Below, piece by piece: positions 7,824 through 14,672 of a stretch of 21,212 nucleotides of DNA; position 1 is the first letter of the stretch, and every line of letters begins with the position of its first letter. The notes under the pieces were generated by a model. The model did no database searches. It was not told where the DNA came from and saw only the letters and a list, made by a program, of their open reading frames with translations. Where the stretch lies: assembly GCA_002430925.1 (NCBI GenBank), contig DJDD01000014.1, forward strand, positions 1-21,212, written 5' to 3'. This DNA comes from Flavobacteriales bacterium UBA5933 (GTDB lineage Bacteria; Bacteroidota; Bacteroidia; Flavobacteriales; Weeksellaceae). The translations under genes were made by a program, and so were the position numbers.

Positions 7824-8342
7824 ATGAATAATGGAATTTTTCGTGGAATTGACCATATAGGTTTAACAGTTCCTAATATTGAAGATGCTACTATATTTTT
7901 AAAAAATGCCTTAAATGCTAGTGTTTTATATGATGTACTTCCAAAAGATGATAAACCAATGGAAGGTAAAGAAACAGAAACTCAATTAGGTATTCCAAAA
8001 AATAGTAAAATAGTACATATGCGTTTATTAGAAATAGGAAATGGTCCAACAATAGAGATGTTTCAATTTTCTAATACACCTCAGAAAGACACTGCTAACT
8101 TAAATGATTTTGGTTGGCAACATATTGCATTATATACAGATGATATAGAAAAAGCAACTGAGCAGGTAAAATTAGCTGGAGGAAAATTATTATCAGAACC
8201 TCATCCTTTAGCTAATGTAGAAAATGAACCTCGTAACAGAGGTGTTTATTTTAAATCACCTTGGGGTAGCTTGATTGAATTAATTTCTTATCCTGATGGT
8301 TTAAAAGACAAAAATTTACATCGTTGGACACCAAAAAAATAA
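7824..8342 (+). CDS. VOC-superfamily protein (glyoxalase/dioxygenase fold)
   Basis: The 172-residue protein has two paired beta-alpha-beta-beta-beta modules of the vicinal-oxygen-chelate fold. Likely metal ligands are H11 (I-D-H-I-G-L), E78 (T-I-E-M-F), H100 (W-Q-H-I-A-L) and E152 (L-I-E-L-I), which is the His/Glu/His/Glu pattern of glyoxalase-I-like enzymes. Such proteins isomerise, cleave or epimerise small carbonyl compounds at a metal centre. No signal peptide is seen. It follows the dehydrogenase by 39 bases, one of the larger gaps in the block, and the YagU-like gene starts 3 bases after its stop. The exact reaction cannot be assigned. Confidence 0.87.
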   Translation: MNNGIFRGIDHIGLTVPNIEDATIFLKNALNASVLYDVLPKDDKPMEGKETETQLGIPKNSKIVHMRLLEIGNGPTIEMFQFSNTPQKDTANLNDFGWQHIALYTDDIEKATEQVKLAGGKLLSEPHPLANVENEPRNRGVYFKSPWGSLIELISYPDGLKDKNLHRWTPKK

Positions 8343-8345
8343 AAC

Positions 8346-8870
8346 ATGAAAAATTCTTCAAAAATAGTATTACAAGGTATTGCAATAGGCTTATTTGCTT
8401 CATGGGTAAAATCTTTAGCTGAACCTCCTCTTCAAGAAATCGGTGAAAAATATTTCCCTCCTACTTCAGAAGAATTAGATTTAAAGGGCGCTGATGTAAA
8501 TGGTCAACCAGAAAATATGCCTCCTGCTGTATTATCAAAACAAGTTTATCACTGTTATACTGATAAAAACCTATCTAAAAAAGACACTCTAAAATCTATG
8601 AAATACATTCATTATGGTTTAGGTGCATTCATTGGAATTGTATATGCTAAGATTTTCAGTCAGCAAAAAAAATCATTTCCTCTACAGGGGTTAGCTACTG
8701 GTTCTGCAGTATGGTTAGCAACACATGGATCTACTGTTCCAGAATTAGGATTACAAGGTAAAGTAAAAGAGATGCCAAAATCTTGGTGGGTTTGGGAATA
8801 TGGATCTCATCTTGTTTTTGGAGTTGCTTTAGAAAAAAGTTATAAACTAATTAAAAAAATCATTAAATAA
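8346..8870 (+). CDS. YagU-like (DUF1440) inner-membrane protein
   Basis: The 174-residue protein has about four hydrophobic segments (near residues 5-23, 88-105, 112-130 and 150-168) and a hydrophilic region (~25-85) with A-E-P-P-L-Q and P-P-A-V-L motifs. The pattern of an early W-V-K-S-x-A-E-P-P-L, a middle I-H-Y-G-L-G-A-F-I-G block and a late W-E-Y-G-S-H-L-V-F-G-V segment resembles E. coli YagU and DUF1440 proteins, whose role is poorly known (linked to acid tolerance in E. coli). It is packed 3 bases after the VOC gene and 10 before the monooxygenase-like gene. The family call is by pattern, moderately sure. Confidence 0.62.
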   Translation: MKNSSKIVLQGIAIGLFASWVKSLAEPPLQEIGEKYFPPTSEELDLKGADVNGQPENMPPAVLSKQVYHCYTDKNLSKKDTLKSMKYIHYGLGAFIGIVYAKIFSQQKKSFPLQGLATGSAVWLATHGSTVPELGLQGKVKEMPKSWWVWEYGSHLVFGVALEKSYKLIKKIIK

Positions 8871-8880
8871 AAATAAAATT

Positions 8881-9168
8881 ATGTTACAAGTAATTGCAAA
8901 AAGTATCGCAAAAGACGATAAAATAGAAGAAACAAAAAAAGCTTTAGAAGCTTTAGTTAATCCAACAAGAAAAGAAGATGGTTGTATTAAATACGAATTA
9001 TTTCAAGATATAGATCATCCTGAAGTTTTTGTATTCTCGGAAGAATGGGAAAGTAAAACTAAATTAGAAGTTCATCTAAAACAACCTCATTTAGTAAACT
9101 GGGCAGAACTTTCAAAAACATTATTGAAAGAGCCTATGGAAGTTTCATTATTAGAAAAATTAGCATAA
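8881..9168 (+). CDS. Antibiotic-biosynthesis-monooxygenase (ABM) domain protein, YgiN-like
   Basis: At 95 residues this is a typical single-domain ABM protein with a dimeric alpha+beta ferredoxin-like barrel. The pattern I-A-K near the start, R-K-E-D-G-C-I-K-Y-E-L-F-Q-D near 30-43, and F-V-F-S-E-E-W-E-S then H-L-K-Q-P-H-L matches the YgiN-type putative quinol monooxygenases and related cofactor-free oxygenases. It probably acts in the cytoplasm on quinols or similar reactive compounds. Its stop (TAA, 9166-9168) overlaps the start of the next gene by one base (TAATG), so the two are translationally linked. Confidence 0.88.
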   Translation: MLQVIAKSIAKDDKIEETKKALEALVNPTRKEDGCIKYELFQDIDHPEVFVFSEEWESKTKLEVHLKQPHLVNWAELSKTLLKEPMEVSLLEKLA

Positions 9169-9940
9169 TGAGAGTTACGGGGTTATTATAATCTATTTCT
9201 ATATGTTTACTTTTTATATGTTGCAATGGCAAGAATAAAAAAACTGAAACAACAGAAAATAATACAATTAAAGAAAGTACTGTTATAGAAAATGATTCTC
9301 TAAATTATCTGATTCGTGATGTAAAGGGGGCTGAAAAGCCTGTTCTAATTATACTAATGCATAATGGATATGGAGCAAATGAAGAAGATTTATTTCTTAT
9401 AGCTGCGTCTTTACCTGAAAATTATATTGTAGTAACCCCGCAAGCTCCTCACAAAATTGGAAATAAAAATTACCAATGGTATAAAAATCAAAAAGATAAA
9501 AATGGCAATTTTGGCGGACGAAAAGAGGATTTAGATAAAAGTACACGAAAGGTAGAAGATTTGATTAAATATTTACAAAAAAAATATAACGTAAAAAGTG
9601 ATCGAACTTTTATTGGTGGGTTTAGTCAAGGAGCAAATATGAGTTATTTGATAGGTTTAGAAAATCCGAGATTAGTAAAAGGAATTGCTATTTTAAGTGG
9701 TACTATTTTTAGTCGAATAAAAGATAATAAAAAACTTGACAAATCATCTGATTTGAAATTTTTATAGGTCATGGAGATCAAGATAATAGAATTCCATATA
9801 GTGAAGCTGAAGCATCAAAAAAATGGTTAGAAGATAATAAAAATTCTATAGATTTTCATACTTACAAAGGAATGTCACATGCTATTTCTGAACAAGAAAT
9901 AAATGATTTAGCTGAATTTATACATAAAAATTTAAATTAA
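9168..9940 (+). pseudogene. Broken lipoprotein carboxylesterase/phospholipase-like hydrolase
   Basis: The original gene ran from the ATG at 9168 to the TAA at 9938-9940. An in-frame TAA at 9189-9191 interrupts the signal peptide at codon 8; beyond it a hydrophobic run and F-I-C-C-N-G form a lipoprotein-type cleavage site. The hydrolase body stays in frame through G-F-S-Q-G (nucleophile Ser codon 9624-9626) until a run of five T at 9759-9763, where one T appears to be missing, giving a stop at 9765-9767. In the shifted frame the rest follows: G-H-G-D-Q-D (catalytic Asp, 9776-9778) and M-S-H-A (catalytic His, 9878-9880). This fits the Abhydrolase_2 carboxylesterase/phospholipase family. An ATG at 9357 could start a fragment with Ser only. 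Both ends keep one-base TAATG overlaps with their neighbours, so decay looks recent. Confidence 0.82.
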
Positions 9941-10530
9941 TGAATAGAAAAAAATTCATTAAAAATTCAACATTGGGTCTAGCATATATTCCATTTATAA
10001 AATTAGGCCCATTGTTAAATTTAAATGTGCAATCTGAAAAATTCTTTTTTAAAGATGACGGTATAATTCCAAATAGTAACTACCCTCTTTTGGTGTATAA
10101 AAATGCTTTTTCTGAAAGAGGTACAACTGGTGCTGATTGGTTAGAAAAGAAATTCAAAGCAAATAATTGGTACAATTCGTGGCGATGGGGTATTTATCAT
10201 TTTCATCATTATCATAGCATTACACATGAAGTCTTAGGTTGTTTCCAAGGTAATGCTGAAGTACATATGGGTGGTCCTAATGGTAAGAAAATTAAAATAG
10301 AAGCTGGTGACATTCTTATTATTCCAGCAGGAGTTGGACACAAATGTATTTCACATTCTAATGATTTCACTGTAGTTGGTGCTTATCCTAATGGAATGAC
10401 TTGGGATCTAATAAAAGAAGAAAAAAATAAACATGAAGAAGCTCTAAAAAATATTGCTAAAGTTCCTTTTCCTCAAGAAGATCCATTATTTGGCAGTGGA
10501 GGATTAATAAAACAATGGAAAACAAAATAA
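9940..10530 (+). CDS. Cupin-domain protein, YjlB-like, with Tat-like leader
   Basis: The 196-residue protein starts N-R-K-K-F-I-K-N-S, close to the leader of the aldo/keto reductase at 4665 but with R-K in place of R-R, followed by a modest hydrophobic stretch. The cupin core spans ~85-155: H-F-H-H-Y-H-S-I-T-H-E gives likely metal ligands H90, H92 and E97, and P-A-G-V-G-H supplies H134. The run from H-E-V-L-G through V-V-G-A-Y-P-N-G-M matches the YjlB-type cupins of Bacillus and others, whose function is not known. The start overlaps the stop of the broken esterase by one base. Export is plausible but less sure than for the R-R leader. Confidence 0.83.
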   Translation: MNRKKFIKNSTLGLAYIPFIKLGPLLNLNVQSEKFFFKDDGIIPNSNYPLLVYKNAFSERGTTGADWLEKKFKANNWYNSWRWGIYHFHHYHSITHEVLGCFQGNAEVHMGGPNGKKIKIEAGDILIIPAGVGHKCISHSNDFTVVGAYPNGMTWDLIKEEKNKHEEALKNIAKVPFPQEDPLFGSGGLIKQWKTK

Positions 10531-10532
10531 TT

Positions 10533-11198
10533 ATGAAAAAGTGGATTTTAAAAACAGTTTTATTCTGTCTATTTTGCTCTATAACAGCATGTGGACAAAA
10601 TAAATCATATAAAGAATCGGATTATTCGGTTCCAACAAAAGAAACAATCGGAATTATAGGTGCTGGAAATGTAGGAAGTACATTAGGAGAAAAATGGGCA
10701 AAAGCTGGATATAAAGTTTTATTTAGTAGTTTGAATCTTGAAGAATCTAAAGAGCTAGCCGAAAAAACTGGTCATCAATCAGAAGGAGTTTCAGTTGAAG
10801 ATGCTGCAAAAAGAGGAAATATAATTGTCCTTGCTGTTCCTTTTAAAGCAGAAGCATCACTTAGTAAACAAATTGGAACATTGATTGAAGGTAAAATTTT
10901 ATTAGAATGTGACAATGCCTACCCTGGTCGAGATGGTGATATAGCAAATGAAGCAAAAGCTATCGGTGTTGCCTATTACTCTTTTCAACATTATTTTCCT
11001 AATGTAAAAATGATTCGTGCCTTTAGTTCATCTGCTATTGTAAATGTTAAAAATGCAAACAAAAATAATCCTATAACAGTTCCTTATGCATTATCTGATA
11101 ATTCTATAAAAAACATTGTAGAAGAACTGATAATTGCCACTGATGGAATTCCTAGATATATCGGTGATATTAAAAACAGCAAATCTTTAGACTACTAA
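10533..11198 (+). CDS. Lipoprotein with F420/NADP-oxidoreductase-like Rossmann domain
   Basis: The ATG at 10533 is preferred over the one at 10515, because it gives a normal leader (K-K-W, hydrophobic core, I-T-A-C at 17-20) and avoids a 16-base overlap. C20 is the expected lipidated Cys. From residue 39 a Rossmann fold begins with I-G-I-I-G-A-G-N-V-G, followed by V-L-A-V-P-F, L-E-C-D-N-A-Y and Y-S-F-Q-H-Y-F-P, in the order seen in F420-dependent NADP reductase-like proteins (NADP_F420-binding domain). Those are normally cytoplasmic, and Bacteroidota are not known for F420, so this is likely another NAD(P)-linked or non-enzymatic member. The domain ends at D-Y, shortly after the conserved region. 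A membrane-anchored form outside the cytoplasm is odd. Confidence 0.82.
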   Translation: MKKWILKTVLFCLFCSITACGQNKSYKESDYSVPTKETIGIIGAGNVGSTLGEKWAKAGYKVLFSSLNLEESKELAEKTGHQSEGVSVEDAAKRGNIIVLAVPFKAEASLSKQIGTLIEGKILLECDNAYPGRDGDIANEAKAIGVAYYSFQHYFPNVKMIRAFSSSAIVNVKNANKNNPITVPYALSDNSIKNIVEELIIATDGIPRYIGDIKNSKSLDY

Positions 11199-11210
11199 AA
11201 TTTCAAAAAA

Positions 11211-11717
11211 ATGAAAAAAATATTCATCTTAAATTTTTTAATCTTATTAATCTCAAATCATATGAATGCACAAATTATAAAAGGCAATCTTTGGAATGCT
11301 AAAAAAGTAGAAAATACTTATGTCATAAGTATAAACGATAAAGCAAGTATTATTGACGCATTAACTGATTTTGTAAAAAGTCAGAATATAAAATCTGGAC
11401 AAATTACTGGAATTGGAGCTACCAATAATGCTACTCTAAGATTTTTTGACCCAGTGACAAAAAAATATGTAGATAAAACTTTTAAAGAACAAATGGAGAT
11501 TGCTAATTTATCTGGTAATATTTCTGAAAACAATGGTTCTCCTCTACTCCATTTACATATAACATTAGGAAGAAATGATTACACAGCTTTAGCAGGTCAC
11601 TTATTGGATGCAAATATTCGTGGTGCTGGAGAAATATACATTTATCCATTAGACAGTAAAATAATAAAAACAAAAAATGAAAACATAGGTCTAAATATCT
11701 ATGATTTTGAAAAATAA
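11211..11717 (+). CDS. Exported PPC/DUF296-domain protein
   Basis: The 168-residue protein has a signal peptide (K-K-I-F, hydrophobic core, H-M-N-A-Q around 17-21) followed by one PPC (DUF296) domain. Family features seen are I-T-G-I-G-A-T near 65-71, F-F-D-P-V-T-K-K-Y-V near 78-87, E-I-A-N-L-S-G-N-I near 96-104, L-H-L-H-I-T-L-G with H114 and H116, and A-G-H with H130. The three His are the usual metal site of bacterial PPC proteins, which form trimers. In plants the domain accompanies AT-hook DNA-binding proteins; here there is no AT-hook, and the signal peptide argues against DNA binding. It lies 12 bases after the F420-like lipoprotein gene. Confidence 0.83.
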   Translation: MKKIFILNFLILLISNHMNAQIIKGNLWNAKKVENTYVISINDKASIIDALTDFVKSQNIKSGQITGIGATNNATLRFFDPVTKKYVDKTFKEQMEIANLSGNISENNGSPLLHLHITLGRNDYTALAGHLLDANIRGAGEIYIYPLDSKIIKTKNENIGLNIYDFEK

Positions 11718-11738
11718 TTTATATAACACAATAAAAAA

Positions 11739-12590
11739 ATGACAACAGATTTTTTACCTGAAATTACAGGATCATTTGCTAATCCTGCATCAGAAAACCC
11801 TACAGTTGCTATGGTAGAAGCAGCATATAAACATCATAATTTACATTTTCGTTATTTAAACTGCGAGGTAACTTCAGAAAATTTGAAGAATGCTGTAGAA
11901 GGTGCTAAAGCAATGGGATGGGTTGGTTTTAATTGTTCAATTCCTCATAAAGTAGATGTTATACAATATTTAGATGGATTAGGTGAATCAGCAAAATTAA
12001 TTGGTGCTGTAAATACTATTGTTAAAAGAGATAACAAATGGATAGGCGAAAATACTGATGGAAAAGGCTTCGTGAAAGCAATGAAAGAAGTCATTGATAC
12101 AAAAGGGAAAAAAGTAACTTTATTTGGTGCTGGTGGAGCTGCAAGAGCCGTAGCTGTAGAAATGGCATTAGCTGGTGCCAAAGAAATACTAATTGTAAAT
12201 AGAAGCGAAGAAAGAGGAAAAGAAGTTGCTGAATTAGTTAATACTAACACCAATGCAAAATCTTCTTATGTATCTTGGGTTGATAATTACTCTATTGAAA
12301 GTGATTCTGATATTGTAATTAATGCAACAAGTATTGGTCTATTTCCTAATGTTGATGATCAATTAAATATAAATTTTGATTCAATTTTACCAGAAATGGT
12401 TGTTGCTGATGGAATACATAACCCTCCATTAACTCATTTTTTAAAAACAGCCATCGCAAAAGGTTGCAAAACCGTAAATGGTTTACAAATGTTAGTTAAC
12501 CAAGGTGTAATTGGCGTAAAATATTGGACGAATGTTGATGTTGATGCTAAAGTTATGCATGATGAATTAAAAAACGTTTTAGGTATATAA
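11739..12590 (+). CDS. Shikimate/quinate dehydrogenase-like protein (AroE family)
   Basis: The 283-residue cytoplasmic protein has the AroE two-domain plan. The catalytic pair is K71 (I-P-H-K) and D107 (N-T-D-G). The cofactor loop is G-A-G-G-A-A at 130-135, with N-R-S at 154-156 suggesting NADP, and the C-terminal G-L-Q-M-L-V-N-Q keeps the usual Gln at 255. The substrate-carboxylate motif, normally S-x-S-P, reads A-S-E-N-P at 17-21 with an extra residue before it, so one substrate-binding Ser appears to be Asn. This suggests a relative acting on quinate or another compound, not the housekeeping AroE. It closes block A: a strong hairpin begins 6 bases after its stop. Confidence 0.88.
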   Translation: MTTDFLPEITGSFANPASENPTVAMVEAAYKHHNLHFRYLNCEVTSENLKNAVEGAKAMGWVGFNCSIPHKVDVIQYLDGLGESAKLIGAVNTIVKRDNKWIGENTDGKGFVKAMKEVIDTKGKKVTLFGAGGAARAVAVEMALAGAKEILIVNRSEERGKEVAELVNTNTNAKSSYVSWVDNYSIESDSDIVINATSIGLFPNVDDQLNINFDSILPEMVVADGIHNPPLTHFLKTAIAKGCKTVNGLQMLVNQGVIGVKYWTNVDVDAKVMHDELKNVLGI

Positions 12591-12595
12591 TTAAA

Positions 12596-12642
12596 AAATA
12601 AAGCATTAATAATTGAAATAATTTATTATTAATGCTTTATTT
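12596..12642 (+). terminator. Perfect 17-bp hairpin between the two blocks
   Basis: Bases 12596-12612 pair without mismatch with 12626-12642 around a 13-base loop. The stem is AT-rich with a single G-C-rich step, and it is followed by a T-rich stretch (TCTTTTATTT). Position, six bases after the AroE-like stop and 58 before the next start, fits an intrinsic or attenuating terminator. The A-rich left arm makes it roughly symmetric, so it might work in both directions. The low GC content of the stem may make termination partial. Confidence 0.72.
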
Positions 12643-12699
12643 CTTTTATTTAAAAGTCTATCTTAACTGTCTATAAACCACAAAAAAATACATTTAAAA

Positions 12700-13764
12700 A
12701 TGACTAAAAATAAAATAAATACTGCAATAATTGGATACGGTTTTTCTGGCTCTATTTTTTTTGCTCCTTTTCTACATTTACATGATGGTTTTGAGCTAAT
12801 TGGTGCTGTAGAAAGAAATTCAAAAAAAATTCAAAAAGATTATGATTATGTAAAATCATTTGATAGTGTTGATGAATTATTAAATGATGAAACTACAGAA
12901 TTAATTGTTGTAAATACTCCAATTGATACACATTATGAGTTAGCAAAAAAAGTATTAGAAGCTGGTAAAAATGTAATTGTAGAAAAAACATTTACTAATA
13001 ATGCTGAACAAGCATTAGAATTATTTGAATTAGCTAAATCTAAAAATTTACATTTATTTGTTTACCAAAATAGACGTTTTGATAGTGATTTTCTAACAAC
13101 AGAAAAAGTAATTAATTCTGGTAAATTAGGTAAAATTGTAGAAGCAACTATCTCTTATGATTTTTACATTCCTAAAACTCGAGGAGATGTACATACTGAA
13201 CAAGCTCTAAGTGGAGGCGAATTTAATAATAGAGGATCTCATGTTATTGACCAAGCTATAAAATTATTTGATGTCCCAGATGCTGTCTTCGCAGATTTTG
13301 CAGCCTTTAGACCAAATTCTCCAGTAGAGGATTATTTTGAAGTAACACTAATATATCCAGATAAAAGAGTTAAAGTTCGTGCAACTGATATTTCTTTAGC
13401 CAATCAACATGGATATATTATTCATGGAATAAATGGTAGTTTTCTTAAATCGAGATCTGATATACAAGAAGAAAGATTATTAGATGGAGAAAAACCAAAA
13501 TCAACTCCATGGAGCAGTGAAGATAAATCTGAACAAGGAACACTGACTTATCTTGAAAATGGAGAGAAAATTGTAGAAACAATTCTTACAGAAGATGGGA
13601 ATTATTATAATTATTTTGAAGCTGTATTTCAGTCAATCAGAAATAATGCTCCTTCGCCTGTAACAGGATGGGATGGTTATAAAACGATGCTTGTTATGGA
13701 TGCTGCAAGGGAAAGTGCTGCAACTAAAAAAGTAATTAATATTGATAAAAGTAAACTATCATGA
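12700..13764 (+). CDS. Gfo/Idh/MocA-family dehydrogenase (YdgJ/IolW-like)
   Basis: The 354-residue enzyme has an N-terminal Rossmann domain (I-I-G-Y-G-F-S-G at 10-17) and a C-terminal sugar-dehydrogenase-type domain. K96 (V-E-K-T) is the catalytic Lys; most relatives have E-K-P. The stretch Y-Q-N-R-R-F-D-S-D-F-L near 122-132 and later I-H-G-x-N-G-S-F-L-K and D-I-Q-E-E-R-L-L resemble YdgJ and IolW, NADPH-dependent dehydrogenases acting on inositol-like or sugar substrates. In N-N-R-G-S-H (176-181) the His is kept but the Asp expected four residues earlier is Asn177. It is the first gene after the internal hairpin, and its stop overlaps the next start by 4 bases (ATGA). Confidence 0.9.
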   Translation: MTKNKINTAIIGYGFSGSIFFAPFLHLHDGFELIGAVERNSKKIQKDYDYVKSFDSVDELLNDETTELIVVNTPIDTHYELAKKVLEAGKNVIVEKTFTNNAEQALELFELAKSKNLHLFVYQNRRFDSDFLTTEKVINSGKLGKIVEATISYDFYIPKTRGDVHTEQALSGGEFNNRGSHVIDQAIKLFDVPDAVFADFAAFRPNSPVEDYFEVTLIYPDKRVKVRATDISLANQHGYIIHGINGSFLKSRSDIQEERLLDGEKPKSTPWSSEDKSEQGTLTYLENGEKIVETILTEDGNYYNYFEAVFQSIRNNAPSPVTGWDGYKTMLVMDAARESAATKKVINIDKSKLS

Positions 13765-14660
13765 TAAAAACTTTAATAAGTTGTCTAATAACTTTTGGAT
13801 TATTAGTGACAACAAATGCACAAAAAATAGAATATAATGATGTCCTATTAAATAAAATTAGAAAAGCGTCAGAATCTGTTCATGGAGATAAAGCAAAAGA
13901 AGTTCGTTATACAATTTTTGCTGAAAGCCCTAGAACTTTTAAAGCTACCATAGAAGGCGGTGATGATAAACCATATATACAAGCTAGAACTGCATACCAA
14001 TTAGTTTTTCCAAAATCAACAATTATGATTGATTCAGGAATGGACGAAGAAGTGCATAACTTTTTTGGAAATGGTACTAAACAACCTTATTTCAAATCAA
14101 AAAACGATAGCGTTCAATTAGCATTAAATCAAGCTGAAAAAATAATTATTACACATGAACATGGAGATCATGTTGCAGGAGTTTTAAGATCAAAAAATTA
14201 CAAAAAAAATGCTCCTAAAACAATCATGACATATCAACAAATTAATACATTACTGAATAAACCACAAATGCCTGAATTAAAAATTGATTCGGCACAAGTT
14301 AAAGATTTCATAACTGTAGATTTTTATGATATTCTTCCTGTTGCTCCTGGAGTAGTTTTAATTAAAGCACCTGGACACACTCCTGGAGAAATTATGGTTT
14401 ACACAAAAATGGAGAATGGAAAAGAATACCTTTTTACTGGTGATGTTAGTTGGTCTTATGCCGGTATTGAAGAAAAAAAGCAAAAACCAAAAGAACAAAT
14501 AAAACGTATTGGTGAAGATGCTACTAAAATTCAATACCAATTGGATTGGTTAAATACTCTTACAAATAAAGGTATTCAATTAATTGTTAGTCATGATAAT
14601 ATTATACAACCTCAGCTTGTAAAAAAAGGCATTTTAAAAGATAAATTATTAATTAACTAA
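13761..14660 (+). CDS. Exported metallo-beta-lactamase-fold hydrolase
   Basis: The 299-residue protein begins with a signal peptide (hydrophobic core to T-T-N-A-Q, residues 1-21). The metallo-beta-lactamase-fold metal site is complete: H132, H134, D136 and H137 in T-H-E-H-G-D-H, H206 in A-P-G-H-T-P-G, D228 in F-T-G-D, and a late S-H-D. An early D-S-G-M near 91-94 fits the first conserved Asp. Members hydrolyse esters, lactones, thioesters or phosphoesters. G-H-T-P-G-E with F-T-G-D is common in lactonase-like and glyoxalase-II-like branches, so a lactonase is possible but not shown. The ATG overlaps the preceding stop by 4 bases. Confidence 0.9.
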   Translation: MIKTLISCLITFGLLVTTNAQKIEYNDVLLNKIRKASESVHGDKAKEVRYTIFAESPRTFKATIEGGDDKPYIQARTAYQLVFPKSTIMIDSGMDEEVHNFFGNGTKQPYFKSKNDSVQLALNQAEKIIITHEHGDHVAGVLRSKNYKKNAPKTIMTYQQINTLLNKPQMPELKIDSAQVKDFITVDFYDILPVAPGVVLIKAPGHTPGEIMVYTKMENGKEYLFTGDVSWSYAGIEEKKQKPKEQIKRIGEDATKIQYQLDWLNTLTNKGIQLIVSHDNIIQPQLVKKGILKDKLLIN

Positions 14661-14672
14661 AAACTTAAAATT

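Noticed and set aside
10515..10532. Earlier ATG for the F420-like lipoprotein gene
   Set aside because: It overlaps the cupin gene by 16 bases and adds six residues before the lysine-rich start of the signal peptide; the ATG at 10533 gives a standard lipoprotein leader.
11945..12253. 102-codon open frame on the minus strand
   Set aside because: It is antisense to the nucleotide-binding domain of the AroE-like gene, whose motifs are intact; its low-complexity Ser/Ala/Phe composition is typical of a shadow frame.
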